A DNA stretch of 64,000 bases from Gracilimonas tropica DSM 19535 (GCF_000375425.1 NZ_AQXG01000002.1:513712-577711); one strand, 5' to 3'. Shown: positions 8,317-18,147, numbered from the stretch's first letter. Translations and numbers: made by a program. Notes: generated from the sequence alone by a model not told the origin.

Positions 8317-9243
8317 ATGGCTACATATATAGAGCACATTCCGGTTTTACTGCGCGAATCAGTGGACGCTTTGATCACTGACAAAGACGGAATTTATGTT
8401 GACGGCACCCTTGGTGGTGGCGGACATTCCAAAGAAATTCTTAATCAACTTGGTGAAAACGGACGGCTATACGGCATCGACCAGGATGATGAAGCGCTTG
8501 AAGCTGCTTCATCCAAAATTGGCGATGACCCTCGTTTCACCCCTATAAAAGGCAATTTTGGCTATCTGACCACTCTTCTACCTCCCCATACCCACGGTCA
8601 GATAGCCGGAATCCTTTTGGATCTTGGCGTTTCAACACACCAGATCAAAGAGCCAGAACGCGGCTTTAGTTTTCAGGAAAATGGTCCGCTGGATATGCGG
8701 ATGGGGAATCTGTCAGGTGTCTCAGCTTACCAGGTGGTTAATGAATATGATTACGAAACCCTGCGTGATGTCATTTTTCATTATGGAGAAGAAAAACAAA
8801 GTAGAAAGATTGCCAGGGCTATTATAGATGCACGACCCATCGAAACCACCGGAGAACTTCGAAAAATAGTAGCATCAGTGGTAAATAGTCGATTTGAAAT
8901 CAAATCTCTGGCTCGTGTTTTCCAGGGAATTCGCATTGAAGTGAACCGCGAACTGGAAATGCTGGAAAATGTACTGGAGCAGTCGCTGAAAGTGTTAAAA
9001 CCCGGAGGCCGCGTTGTTGCGATCTCTTATCATTCCCTTGAAGACCGTATCGTAAAACGATTTTTTAAAGCCGGAAACTTCAAAGGCAAAGTAGAAAAAG
9101 ATTTTTACGGAAACCCTATATCCCCGATCAAACCTGTGAATAAGCAGGTGATCACCCCATCTAAAGAAGAGGTTTCCAGAAATACAGCCGCCCGGAGTGC
9201 AAAACTGCGAATTTCAGAGAAAGTTCAAGGAGGCGAATCATGA
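8317..9243 (+). CDS. rsmH: 16S rRNA (cytosine-1402-N4)-methyltransferase RsmH
   Basis: RsmH methylates N4 of C1402 in the decoding centre of 16S rRNA using SAM. The 308-residue protein opens with the family-specific HIPVLLRESVDAL, followed by the SAM-binding VDGTLGGGGHS, the acidic DQDDEAL, ILLDLGVSTHQ, RGFSFQENGPLDMRM, and the C-terminal AISYHSLEDRIVKRFF. ATG 8317 lies one base after the mraZ stop. In-frame ATGs at 8305 and 8290 would add 4 or 9 residues and overlap mraZ. The stop overlaps the ftsL start as ATGA. Conserved second position in the cluster. Confidence 0.96.
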   Translation: MATYIEHIPVLLRESVDALITDKDGIYVDGTLGGGGHSKEILNQLGENGRLYGIDQDDEALEAASSKIGDDPRFTPIKGNFGYLTTLLPPHTHGQIAGILLDLGVSTHQIKEPERGFSFQENGPLDMRMGNLSGVSAYQVVNEYDYETLRDVIFHYGEEKQSRKIARAIIDARPIETTGELRKIVASVVNSRFEIKSLARVFQGIRIEVNRELEMLENVLEQSLKVLKPGGRVVAISYHSLEDRIVKRFFKAGNFKGKVEKDFYGNPISPIKPVNKQVITPSKEEVSRNTAARSAKLRISEKVQGGES

Positions 9244-9647
9244 TGGTACAATCCCCACTTAAGAAACATGATATTCGCCCAAACCTGAGAAAAGTTGATA
9301 TTCCTAATAACGGCACTTCAGGACGAAAAGGGAAAAAAGGTTCCACAAAACCTGCAGGTAATAATAAGATTGGCCTGCCAAAGGTAAAACCTTGGAAAGT
9401 GATCGTTGGGAGTCTGGTTGTAGGTATACTGGGGCTGGCCTACCTTACACATGTTTTTGCCACACAGCGTTTGCTGGAAGAAGTTCAGTCTTTGGAAGCT
9501 GAATACAATAAGACTCGTGCCCAATATGATGAACTCAAGCTGCGGTACGACCGTATGATCGGTCCGGCTGAGATCTACCGAAAAGCCGAAGAGCAAGGGT
9601 TTGTGAATGGCGGCCCTGTTGATGAAGTCATAATTATAAAGGAGTAA
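9240..9647 (+). CDS. ftsL: Cell division protein FtsL-like, bitopic coiled-coil protein
   Basis: FtsL is a small divisome protein that forms a complex with FtsB and FtsQ and activates FtsWI. The 135-residue product has a basic, Gly/Lys-rich cytoplasmic N-terminus of about 50 residues, one transmembrane helix near residues 53-72, then a heptad-like coiled coil (RLLEEVQSLEAEYNKTRAQY) and the short GPAEIYRKAEEQGF segment similar to the end of FtsL proteins. Sequence conservation in this family is weak, so the call rests on size, topology and position between rsmH and ftsI. The start overlaps the rsmH stop (ATGA), indicating translational coupling. Confidence 0.85.
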   Translation: MMVQSPLKKHDIRPNLRKVDIPNNGTSGRKGKKGSTKPAGNNKIGLPKVKPWKVIVGSLVVGILGLAYLTHVFATQRLLEEVQSLEAEYNKTRAQYDELKLRYDRMIGPAEIYRKAEEQGFVNGGPVDEVIIIKE

Positions 9648-9652
9648 TTGTG

Positions 9653-11821
9653 ATGGATGAACGAACCGCTATTTTAAGCCGAATGTTTATCGTTTTGGGG
9701 CTCATTTTGCTGATACCTGCTGCTCTTGGATTTCAGCTTATCCGCATAAACTACTTTGAAGGCGATGAGTTACGGGCTCTTTGGAGTAAACAAGCCGTAG
9801 ATCAAATTCCAATTCCGGCTCAGCGCGGGAACATCTACGATGCGAATGGTACATTGCTTGCTACCAATGCCGTCGATTATAAGTTGGCCTTTGATCCTAA
9901 AGTTACGGTTAACGGCAAAGCAGGCGTTCCAAATCAAGAAATTGAAAAATTAGTAACCAAACTGGGTACTATCACTTCACGTCCGGCTTCTTATTATCGG
10001 AATAAGATCCGTCAAGCTCCTTCCAGGTCTCGTTACATAGTTTTGGGAACAAACCTTTCTCCTATCATAAAAGATGAGATCAAGATGCTGGACATTCCCG
10101 GTGTTATTCTGGAGGAGAACTATCGCCGAAAATATACCTTTGGAACCCTTGCTGCCCATACCTTGGGTTTTGTAAACCATAATACCGAAGGGCGTATCGG
10201 CCTTGAAGCTTATTATAATGACGAATTAAAAGGAGAAGATGGAATTCGTCAGGTTCGGCGCGATCCGTTCAATCGTATTTTTGAATATGTAGGCGCTCCC
10301 AAAAAACTCCCCCGAAACGGATATTCACTCCATACCACCATTGACGCTTACATACAGGCTATTCTTGAAGATGAACTTCAGGCCGGAGTTGAGAAGCACA
10401 TGGCTAATTATGGCACCGGTATCATCATGGATCCTAATACCGGGGCTATTAAGGCACTTGCCAACTATCCTACTTTTGACCCGAATTATCCAGGCAGTGA
10501 TGAAGATGAAAACCGGAGGAATTTTGCTATTTCTGACATGATCGAACCCGGTTCTACCTTTAAACTGGTAACAGCTGTGGCTGCCGTTGAACAAGGCGTT
10601 GTGAATTTTGATGAAGTTATAGAAACTCCGGAAAATGGAGAGGAAGTGATTCATGACCTGGTGCTCCGCGATCACGACCCCCTTGGCAACCTGACCTTTC
10701 AGGAAGTGATACAAAAGTCTTCCAATATAGCTACTGCCAAGATTGCTATGCGCATGAAGCCGGACGTATTCTATCAGTACGTGCGTAACATGGGTTTTGG
10801 CACGGAAACCAACATCGACCTAAGCGGGGAAACTCAGGGAAGACTGGCCAAACCTTTTGAATGGAGTTTGGTAACCCTGCCGTGGATGTCGCATGGATAC
10901 GAAATTCAAACTACTCCCCTTCAAATTGCACAGGCCTATGCCGCTTTTGCCAACAAAGGCCTCCTAATGAGACCTTACCTGGTTGAACGTATTGAAGATA
11001 AGAACGGAGAGGTGATAAAACGGCATGAACCCGTTGAGATACGAAGAATAGCCAAAGCTTCTACTTTAAAAAAACTGCTTCCTGTATTTGAAAGTGTTGT
11101 CGCAGATTCCGGAACCGGTGATCTCGCTCAGGTTGAAGGCCTCAGAATTGCCGGAAAAACCGGGACGGCCAAAAAAGTTGTAAATGGAAGATACACAAAC
11201 AGATATCGGAGCTCATTTGTAGGATTTTTTCCTGTTGACGACCCAAAATATGTTTGCTTTATCCTTTTAGATGAACCAAAAACCATTGGTTATGGTGGAC
11301 TTACTGCAGGACCTATTTTCAAGAATATCGCGCTTCGAATTGCAGGATTGGACAGTGACATTCAGCAGAACATGGGCTCCGAAGAAAAAGCATCTCCAAT
11401 TTTGGTCAAGGCTCCTTTATTAAGAGGTCTTACCCCGGCTCAAGCTAAACAAATTTTAACTGAATTGGCGCTGGATTATGATATCGACGGAAAATCAGGT
11501 TATGTGGCAAACCAAATTCCTGAAGCCGGAACAGTACTAAAACCCGGACAAGAAATTTCTCTGACCCTTTCGGAAACTTACACCGCCACTGACAGTGCAA
11601 GTGTTAAGGAAGGCTATGCAGAGGTTCCGGATCTGGATGGTATGAACATGAGGAAAGCTCAAAATCTGCTCTTAGATCTGGGATTGAAAGCCGAATTAAT
11701 AGGCTCGGGAACAGTATTTGCGCAATATCCCAAAGCAGGAGCTCATTTACGTAAAGGCTACACCGTAACGGTGAGAGGAAAAGCCAAATCACTGGAATTG
11801 ATCACCAAACGAGAAGACTAA
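9653..11821 (+). CDS. ftsI: Peptidoglycan transpeptidase FtsI/PBP (PASTA-containing)
   Basis: This class B penicillin-binding protein cross-links septal peptidoglycan together with FtsW. The 722-residue protein has an N-terminal membrane anchor (FIVLGLILLIPAALGFQL), a PBP dimerisation domain beginning at QRGNIYDANGTLLATN, and a transpeptidase domain with S301-T-F-K304, the SSN motif at 356-358 and K502-T-G. Two C-terminal PASTA domains follow (about residues 580-640 and 655-715), a feature more typical of SpoVD/Gram-positive PBPs but usual in this branch. An AAGGAG Shine-Dalgarno at about 9639-9644 suits ATG 9653 better than the GTG at 9650. It lies within the cluster, 5 bases after ftsL. Confidence 0.96.
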   Translation: MDERTAILSRMFIVLGLILLIPAALGFQLIRINYFEGDELRALWSKQAVDQIPIPAQRGNIYDANGTLLATNAVDYKLAFDPKVTVNGKAGVPNQEIEKLVTKLGTITSRPASYYRNKIRQAPSRSRYIVLGTNLSPIIKDEIKMLDIPGVILEENYRRKYTFGTLAAHTLGFVNHNTEGRIGLEAYYNDELKGEDGIRQVRRDPFNRIFEYVGAPKKLPRNGYSLHTTIDAYIQAILEDELQAGVEKHMANYGTGIIMDPNTGAIKALANYPTFDPNYPGSDEDENRRNFAISDMIEPGSTFKLVTAVAAVEQGVVNFDEVIETPENGEEVIHDLVLRDHDPLGNLTFQEVIQKSSNIATAKIAMRMKPDVFYQYVRNMGFGTETNIDLSGETQGRLAKPFEWSLVTLPWMSHGYEIQTTPLQIAQAYAAFANKGLLMRPYLVERIEDKNGEVIKRHEPVEIRRIAKASTLKKLLPVFESVVADSGTGDLAQVEGLRIAGKTGTAKKVVNGRYTNRYRSSFVGFFPVDDPKYVCFILLDEPKTIGYGGLTAGPIFKNIALRIAGLDSDIQQNMGSEEKASPILVKAPLLRGLTPAQAKQILTELALDYDIDGKSGYVANQIPEAGTVLKPGQEISLTLSETYTATDSASVKEGYAEVPDLDGMNMRKAQNLLLDLGLKAELIGSGTVFAQYPKAGAHLRKGYTVTVRGKAKSLELITKRED

Positions 11822-11828
11822 AACCCAC

Positions 11829-13286
11829 TTGGATATTCAAAAAATCATAGAGATCTGTAATCCATTGCATGTCACTCAACAAGAGGCAGCATATGATTTA
11901 ACCAATTTCGCGATCGATTCTCGTGAGGTTAGGAAAGGCTCTGTGTTTATTGCACTGCGCGGTACTCAGGTAGATGGTCACATGTTTTTAGAAGATGCCA
12001 TTGAAAGAGGCGCACGCGTGGTGATTTGTGAAGAATCCTATTATACAGAGAAAGATGTATGTGTGATCGAAGTGGAAAACACACAGGTCTTGGCAGGCCC
12101 TTTGGCACAGGCTTTTGCAGGATATCCCGCTCAAAACATGAAAGTGATTGGAATCACGGGGACGAATGGAAAGACCACTACTGCAACCTTGGTATATCAG
12201 GTGTTATCAGCTTGTGGACTAAAAGTCTCGTTACTGGGAACGGTTCACAAACGAATTTTGAATGAAGAGTTGGATAGCAAACTCACTACATCAGATCCTA
12301 TTGAACTGGCATCTGATATGAAGAAAATGGCGGAAGCCGGTTCAGAATATTTGGCAATGGAGGTATCTTCTCATGCCCTGGATCAACACCGAACCGAAGG
12401 TTTTAATTTTGAGGTTGCTGCATTTACGAATTTAAGTCAGGACCACCTCGATTATCATGAAACCCTGGAAGATTATGCGAAAGCTAAAAAAATGCTTTTT
12501 GACAGCCTTCCGACCAACTCTTTCGCGATCATAAACGGAGATGATCCTCAAGCCAAATTTATGGCGCAGGATTGTAAAGCTGAGGTAAGCTTCTTGAGTT
12601 TTAAAGGCGATTCTTCCCACATCCTGGAAAATTCTCCCAACGGACTTTCCCTGATCGTTGAAGGTCAGCGTATTGAAAGCCCACTTGTAGGTACTTTTAA
12701 TGCATATAATATTGCGGAGACTTTCCTGATCTGCAAAAAACTTGGGTTAGATTCAAAGGAAATAGCCGATGCTCTTAAAGAAGCCAAAGGAGCTTCCGGA
12801 CGCATGGAAACCGTGATGGTTAAAGGTAAAAACCTCCCGGTGGTTATTGTGGATTATGCTCACACACCTGATGCTCTATCCAATGTGCTGTCCACTCTTA
12901 TTTCTGTAAAAGAAGATAATCAAACACTGACGGTTGTATTTGGTGCCGGTGGTGATCGTGATGCCGGTAAAAGGCCTAAGATGGCCAAAGCTGCCGCTGA
13001 ATTTGCGGACAAGATTATCGTTACGAGCGACAATCCCCGAACGGAAAATCCTGATCTCATCATCGCAGATATTTTGGATGGATTTGAGAATCTGGACAAT
13101 GTGAAAAGCATCACCGATCGCAAGAAAGCAATCCATACCGCTATTTCTGAAGCCTCTGCCAACGAAATTATTTTGATCGCCGGCAAAGGCCATGAAGATT
13201 ATCAGGAAGTAAACGGCAAGCGACATCATTTTGATGACCGCGAAATTGCCCGTGAATGTCTCACTCAAAAAGCCGGAGGAAGCTGA
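11829..13286 (+). CDS. murE: UDP-MurNAc-L-Ala-D-Glu:meso-diaminopimelate ligase MurE
   Basis: MurE adds the third amino acid to the peptidoglycan stem in the cytoplasm using ATP. The 485-residue product has the Mur ligase three-domain order: an N-terminal domain with DSREVRKGSVFIALRG, a central ATPase with GTNGKTT (Lys115), the MEVSSHALDQHR and TNLSQDHLDYH motifs, and a C-terminal domain with the DNPRTENP motif, which marks meso-DAP rather than lysine specificity. The start is TTG at 11829, 7 bases after the ftsI stop; no better ATG gives the conserved N-terminus. The stop overlaps the mraY start by one base. No murF follows, unlike in E. coli. Confidence 0.96.
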   Translation: MDIQKIIEICNPLHVTQQEAAYDLTNFAIDSREVRKGSVFIALRGTQVDGHMFLEDAIERGARVVICEESYYTEKDVCVIEVENTQVLAGPLAQAFAGYPAQNMKVIGITGTNGKTTTATLVYQVLSACGLKVSLLGTVHKRILNEELDSKLTTSDPIELASDMKKMAEAGSEYLAMEVSSHALDQHRTEGFNFEVAAFTNLSQDHLDYHETLEDYAKAKKMLFDSLPTNSFAIINGDDPQAKFMAQDCKAEVSFLSFKGDSSHILENSPNGLSLIVEGQRIESPLVGTFNAYNIAETFLICKKLGLDSKEIADALKEAKGASGRMETVMVKGKNLPVVIVDYAHTPDALSNVLSTLISVKEDNQTLTVVFGAGGDRDAGKRPKMAKAAAEFADKIIVTSDNPRTENPDLIIADILDGFENLDNVKSITDRKKAIHTAISEASANEIILIAGKGHEDYQEVNGKRHHFDDREIARECLTQKAGGS

Positions 13287-14422
13287 TGCTACACGAACTC
13301 TTCACCTGGCTTGATACTACTTTTGATGTTCCCGGAACCGGAGCCGTTGCTTTTATTTCAACACGAACAGCTCTTGCTGCCATCACTTCCCTGCTGATCA
13401 GCTTGTTCATTGGGCGAAAGATCATTCAATGGCTAAGCAAACTACAGCTTAAAGAAACGATTCGGGATGATATCGGGCTCGACCATCATCTTGCCAAAGG
13501 TTCTACTCCAACTATGGGTGGTGTGATCATTATTCTTTCAATTGTGATCCCAACCATATTGTGGGCGCGCATGGACAGTATTTACAGCTGGCTGATCGTA
13601 TTTGTGGTATTGGCCCTGGGCATCGTGGGTTTTATTGATGATTATATCAAAGTAGTTAAAAAAGACAAGAGCGGATTGGCGGGATGGTTCAAGGTAGCCG
13701 GACAGGTTAGCGTAGGCCTTATTGTTGGAGCCACCTTGTACTATCATCCTGAATTTGAATCTTTCAACTCGCTTACCACGGTTCCATTCTTAAAGAATGT
13801 CAACATAGACTACGCCTTTTTTGGAGAGGCACTTGGCGGTGTCATCTATCTCGGAGTTGCTGTATTTGTGGTAACGGCCGTAAGTAATGCAACGAATTTA
13901 ACAGACGGGCTAGACGGACTTGCAGCCGGAACTTCAGCCATCTGCGGTATTGTATTTGCCATTTTTGCCTATGTGTCTGGCCGTGTTGACTTCTCAGGAT
14001 TCTTAGACATTATGTATCTGCCGGGAGCCGGTGAGCTTACTATTTTCACTGCCTCGTTGATCGGAGCCTGCATCGGTTTCTTGTGGTACAACACTAATCC
14101 CGCTTCCGTTTTCATGGGAGATACCGGGTCTCTCGCTTTAGGCGGGGCCTTTGGCACCCTGGGACTAATGCTTCATAAGGAATTATTACTTCCATTCATA
14201 TGCGGAATCTTTTTTGTTGAAACACTTTCTGTCATCATTCAAACAAGCTATTTCAAATATACCAAACGGAAATACGGTGAAGGCAGACGCATCTTTTTAA
14301 TGACCCCGATCCATCATCACTATGAAAAGAAAGGCTGGCCCGAACAGAAGATCGTGGTTCGGTTTTGGATCATCACAGTTTTATTAGGAATTCTAAGCTT
14401 ATTAACGCTCAAAATCCGATGA
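13286..14422 (+). CDS. mraY: Phospho-MurNAc-pentapeptide transferase MraY
   Basis: MraY transfers phospho-MurNAc-pentapeptide from UDP to undecaprenyl phosphate, making lipid I in the inner membrane. The 378-residue polytopic protein has about ten hydrophobic segments and the family motifs TPTMGG, the DDYIKVVKK catalytic loop, NATNLTDGLDGLA, the GDTGS segment with the conserved Asp, and the PIHHHYEKKGW loop near the C-terminus. ATG 13286 is preceded by GGAGGA (about 13275-13280) and shares one base with the murE stop; an upstream in-frame start at 13256 would add ten hydrophilic residues and is rejected. The stop overlaps murD as ATGA. Confidence 0.97.
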   Translation: MLHELFTWLDTTFDVPGTGAVAFISTRTALAAITSLLISLFIGRKIIQWLSKLQLKETIRDDIGLDHHLAKGSTPTMGGVIIILSIVIPTILWARMDSIYSWLIVFVVLALGIVGFIDDYIKVVKKDKSGLAGWFKVAGQVSVGLIVGATLYYHPEFESFNSLTTVPFLKNVNIDYAFFGEALGGVIYLGVAVFVVTAVSNATNLTDGLDGLAAGTSAICGIVFAIFAYVSGRVDFSGFLDIMYLPGAGELTIFTASLIGACIGFLWYNTNPASVFMGDTGSLALGGAFGTLGLMLHKELLLPFICGIFFVETLSVIIQTSYFKYTKRKYGEGRRIFLMTPIHHHYEKKGWPEQKIVVRFWIITVLLGILSLLTLKIR

Positions 14423-15774
14423 AAGACGTTCAAGGCCAACATATTGTTGTGATCGGTGCTGCCCGAAGTGGCATAGCCGCTGCCCTCCTTCTGGCTAAGA
14501 AAGGAGCTGACGTTTTTGTATCTGATTACGGGCAAATCTCGGATCAAGCCAAACAAAAATTGGAACAAGCCGGTATTTCTTATGAAGAAAACGGGCATAC
14601 TGATCGGACCAAATCAGCTGATTTTGTGGTTTTGAGTCCGGGCGTGCCCACAGAAGCCCCCATCATTCAATATTACCTGAATGAAGGGAAAAGCGTGTAC
14701 TCTGAAATTGAAGCAGCAAGCTGGTTCACCGACCAAAAGATCTTCGCAGTAACAGGAAGCAACGGCAAAACCACGGTTGCCAACTGGCTCGATCACGTCT
14801 GGAATACCGCCGATCGGGATCATGCCCTGGCCGGGAATATCGGCGTGGCTTTTTCGGATGAGATTGATCGAAACACCGGTGATTTCCTTTTGGAAGTCAG
14901 CAGTTTTCAGCTAGATCACATCAAAGATTTTAAACCGGCGGTGAGCATGATTTTGAATATCACCCCGGACCACCTGAATCGCTACCAAGACAGCCTTGAG
15001 CTTTATGCCGCAGCGAAATTCAGGATCACGGAAAATCAGACAAAAGAAGATCGGTTCATCTTCAATTACGATGATCCGATCATTCAAAAGCATGTTGAAC
15101 AGCTAAAGCAAATACAAACGGCTCCACAATTGTGGGCATTCTCCAATGAGAATGAAGTTCCACAAGGCGCCTTTGTTCGCGACGATTATATCATCTTCAA
15201 ATTCAACGACAAGGAAGAACCCCTTATGCCAACAGAAGAATTAGGACTCAGAGGACGGCACAATCTCAGTAATGGACTTGCAACTGCGCTGGCTGCACGC
15301 GCCGCTGAGATCAAAAATGAAATTATCCGCGAAAGCCTGAAAACATTCACCGGCGTTGAACACCGGCTGGAGCTGGCTCGCGAAGTGGATGGCGTGAAGT
15401 ACATCAACGATAGCAAGGCCACCAATGTAAATGCCGTTTGGTTTGCTTTGGATAGCTTTAATGTGCCGGTAACGCTCATACTGGGTGGCCGTGACAAAGG
15501 AAATGATTACAGCGAACTGGAAGATCAGATCCGTGAGAAAGTTCACACCATCATCGCCATAGGAGAATCAAAAGATCGTGTGGAAGCGCAGCTCGGCAAA
15601 GTGGCTCCCAATTTTGTAAAAGTGGAAACCATGGGCGGAGCCGTTCGCGCTGCGCAAAAAGTAGCCAAAAAAGGTGAAATCGTACTCTTGAGTCCGGCCT
15701 GCGCCTCTTTCGATATGTTCGACAGCTACGAGCACCGCGGTAAAATTTTCAAAGACGAAGTAAACAAATTGTAA
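14419..15774 (+). CDS. murD: UDP-MurNAc-L-alanine:D-glutamate ligase MurD
   Basis: MurD adds D-glutamate to UDP-MurNAc-L-Ala. The 451-residue product begins with a Rossmann-like domain (IVVIGAARSGIAAA), then a central ATPase with GSNGKTT (Lys117), the EVSSFQLD motif, NITPDHLNRY, the C-terminal EHRLE, INDSKATN and LGGRDKG motifs, and the terminal LSPACASFDMFDSYEHRG signature specific to MurD. ATG 14419 overlaps the mraY stop (ATGA), so coupled translation is likely; an earlier in-frame ATG at 14365 lies inside mraY and adds unrelated residues. A 70-base gap with a palindromic repeat separates it from ftsW. Confidence 0.96.
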   Translation: MKDVQGQHIVVIGAARSGIAAALLLAKKGADVFVSDYGQISDQAKQKLEQAGISYEENGHTDRTKSADFVVLSPGVPTEAPIIQYYLNEGKSVYSEIEAASWFTDQKIFAVTGSNGKTTVANWLDHVWNTADRDHALAGNIGVAFSDEIDRNTGDFLLEVSSFQLDHIKDFKPAVSMILNITPDHLNRYQDSLELYAAAKFRITENQTKEDRFIFNYDDPIIQKHVEQLKQIQTAPQLWAFSNENEVPQGAFVRDDYIIFKFNDKEEPLMPTEELGLRGRHNLSNGLATALAARAAEIKNEIIRESLKTFTGVEHRLELAREVDGVKYINDSKATNVNAVWFALDSFNVPVTLILGGRDKGNDYSELEDQIREKVHTIIAIGESKDRVEAQLGKVAPNFVKVETMGGAVRAAQKVAKKGEIVLLSPACASFDMFDSYEHRGKIFKDEVNKL

Positions 15775-15783
15775 GAACAAAAC

Positions 15784-15831
15784 TCCAAGAGCCAAATTCC
15801 AATGATCAAAAACTGGAATTTGAAGCTTGGA
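15784..15831. repeat. Palindromic REP-like element inside the dcw operon
   Basis: TCCAAG (15784-15789) and CAAATTCCA (15793-15801) pair with TGGAATTTG (15814-15822) and CTTGGA (15826-15831), a two-part stem totalling 15 pairs with matched three- and four-base internal loops. It fills most of the murD-ftsW gap. There is no U tract after it, so it is not a simple terminator. Such palindromes are widespread between Bacteroidetes genes. Confidence 0.6.
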
Positions 15832-15844
15832 CCTTGAATAATTA

Positions 15845-17035
15845 ATGATATATACCAGTCCACATAGCAATATTTCTAACATCATCGGCACTTCTGCTGA
15901 GGATATCGATACGCGCAAGCAAGGTAGTGATCGATATTTATTGATGGCCGTGGTCATACTTATGACCTTCGGGATGCTGGCGGTGTATTCATCAATTGCC
16001 TTTTTTGCTGAAACCAAGGCAACCACAGCCGGACAGTTGATCATCGGACATATGGTGAAACTTGGTATCGCCTTTTTTGTGATGCTTATCACTTCCAAGA
16101 TCAACTACCATACACTGGCAAAATTTAGCCGAATTGGCATGGTGGTAAGCTTATTTTTACTCATGGCAGTGCTTGCCTTTGGAACCGAACAGTTCGGTGC
16201 CAGGCGTTGGTTAAACATCGCAGGTTTCTCCTTTCAACCATCCATGGTAGCTTCTGTAGCGCTCATATTCCATATCTGTGTGTTATTAAGTGAGAAGCAG
16301 GAGTACATCAAAGATTTCAAGAAAACATTTCTCCCCATCATGTTTTGGGTAATCCTGACTTGTGGGCTCATCGGAATTGAAGACTTTAGCAGTGCAGGAA
16401 TTTTAATGATCATTTGTCTCACAGTGATGTTCATAGGTCGGGTTAGCGTAATACAACTTGGAGGCCTTATCGCTATTGGCATACTTGGCGGAACTTTGCT
16501 GATCGGACAATCCGGAAACCGCCAGGATAGGATTGAGCAATACATTACCCAAGTCAAAGATATTCCCAGTGAACATATTATCCAGGGAAGCGGATATCAG
16601 GCCCAACAGGCACACATTGCGATTGCCCGGGGAGAATTGATGGGTGTGGGAATTGGGAAAAGTGCCCAGCGCGACTTCCTCCCCGCCCCTTACAACGATT
16701 TTATTTTTGCAATCATCGCTGAAGAATACGGCCTGTTTGGAGCCATGTCTCTGATCCTGATCTTTACCCTGATCTTGATCCGCGGAGTGGTCTTCATTTC
16801 ACGAAAAGCAGAAGACAACCTTGGATCTTTGCTCGCTGTTGCCTGCACTTTGATGATTGTTTTATATGGATTTGTAAATGCCGGTGTTGCAAGTGGCATC
16901 TTGCCGGTAACGGGACTTCCCATGCCCTTTGTAAGTTATGGCGGTACCAGTATGCTATTTGCCGGACTCATGGTTGGCATTCTCCTGAATATCTCGAAGC
17001 ATAATCGGGAAAGGAGGCCCCTGTTCTATGGATAA
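15845..17035 (+). CDS. ftsW: Peptidoglycan glycosyltransferase FtsW (SEDS family)
   Basis: FtsW polymerises lipid II into glycan strands at the septum in partnership with FtsI. The 396-residue polytopic protein has about ten transmembrane helices. SEDS hallmarks are FGARRWL after the fourth helix, the large extracytoplasmic loop with GSGYQAQQAHIAIARGEL and YNDFIFAIIAEEYGLFG, and the GLPMPFVSYGGTSML motif near the C-terminus. It is distinguished from RodA by its place in the dcw cluster next to murG. Its last eight bases overlap the murG start. Confidence 0.95.
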   Translation: MIYTSPHSNISNIIGTSAEDIDTRKQGSDRYLLMAVVILMTFGMLAVYSSIAFFAETKATTAGQLIIGHMVKLGIAFFVMLITSKINYHTLAKFSRIGMVVSLFLLMAVLAFGTEQFGARRWLNIAGFSFQPSMVASVALIFHICVLLSEKQEYIKDFKKTFLPIMFWVILTCGLIGIEDFSSAGILMIICLTVMFIGRVSVIQLGGLIAIGILGGTLLIGQSGNRQDRIEQYITQVKDIPSEHIIQGSGYQAQQAHIAIARGELMGVGIGKSAQRDFLPAPYNDFIFAIIAEEYGLFGAMSLILIFTLILIRGVVFISRKAEDNLGSLLAVACTLMIVLYGFVNAGVASGILPVTGLPMPFVSYGGTSMLFAGLMVGILLNISKHNRERRPLFYG

Positions 17036-18134
17036 CCCTCGAATTTTATTGGCTGCAGGCGGCACAGGCGGACATGTATACCCTGCCATCGCCATTGCAG
17101 ATGCATTGAAAGCCGAGAATCCTGAAACGGAGATCTTGTTTGTAGGAACAAAGAACCATATGGAATGGAACGCCGTCCCGAAAGCAGGATATCCGATCAA
17201 AAATGTTTGGATCAGTGGTTTCCATCGTCGGTTCACCCTAAAGAATTTTCTGTTTCCAGTGAAATTGCTAACCAGTTTATTTCAAAGCCTTAGTATTCTT
17301 TCCGCGTACAAGCCACAAGTGGTGGTTTCCTGCGGAGGATATGTTGCAGGTCCGGTGGGATGGGTAGCCGGCAAGAAAGGCATTCCCATCGTAATTCAGG
17401 AACAGAACAGTTTTCCCGGTGTTACGAACCGATTATTAGCCAAATTTGCGAACAAGATTTTTACTGCCTTCAAGGAAGCCGACCGGTTCCTGCCGAAAGA
17501 AAAAACAGAAGTCGTAGGAAACCCAACACGGGCCACTTTGACAGACGCAGATCATAAAAAAGCCCTCGCGAGTTTTGGTTTTAGTGATGATAGGCCCGTG
17601 CTTTTGGTGATGGGCGGTAGTGGTGGTGCAAAAACCATCAATGAGGCCATGAAAGCCAATATTGAGCAGCTTCATGACGAAGCCGGCTTGCAGATCATCT
17701 GGCAATGCGGCCCAAGATATTACGATGAATTGACGACAGAGATCAACGAAAAGGAATTAAAAAACCTGCGGCTTACCGCCTATCTCGACAATATGGCGGA
17801 AGCGTATGCCGCTGCCGACCTCGTGATCAGTAGAGCCGGAGCGAGTTCGTGTTCAGAATTGATGCTTACGGGCACACCAAGCATTCTTGTGCCCTCGCCT
17901 AATGTGGCGGGAGATCATCAAACCCAAAACGCAATGGCGATGGTTGATGCCGGAGCATCCAAAATACTGGAGGACAGCGCTATGAAAGAAACCATGACTG
18001 AATTGGTAGAACAATTGATCTACGATCAGGAAAACCTGAAGCGCATGAATCAGGCTGCGCTAAATCTGGCCAAACCGGATGCGGCTAAGCTTATTGCCAA
18101 AGAAATTTTAGAAATCGCAAAATCTAAGCTTTAA
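17028..18134 (+). CDS. murG: UDP-GlcNAc:lipid I GlcNAc transferase MurG
   Basis: MurG is the membrane-associated GT28 enzyme that converts lipid I to lipid II on the cytoplasmic face. The 368-residue product has the N-terminal glycine-rich loop AAGGTGGHVYPA (about residues 9-20), the GGYVAGPVGWVAG segment, the inter-domain EQNSFPG, the second Gly-rich loop VMGGSGGAKTINEA, and the nucleotide-binding ISRAGASSCSEL and PSPNVAGDHQTQNA motifs. ATG 17028 overlaps ftsW by eight bases. Length and motifs are fully typical. Confidence 0.97.
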   Translation: MDNPRILLAAGGTGGHVYPAIAIADALKAENPETEILFVGTKNHMEWNAVPKAGYPIKNVWISGFHRRFTLKNFLFPVKLLTSLFQSLSILSAYKPQVVVSCGGYVAGPVGWVAGKKGIPIVIQEQNSFPGVTNRLLAKFANKIFTAFKEADRFLPKEKTEVVGNPTRATLTDADHKKALASFGFSDDRPVLLVMGGSGGAKTINEAMKANIEQLHDEAGLQIIWQCGPRYYDELTTEINEKELKNLRLTAYLDNMAEAYAAADLVISRAGASSCSELMLTGTPSILVPSPNVAGDHQTQNAMAMVDAGASKILEDSAMKETMTELVEQLIYDQENLKRMNQAALNLAKPDAAKLIAKEILEIAKSKL

Positions 18135-18147
18135 AGAAGTAAAAGAA

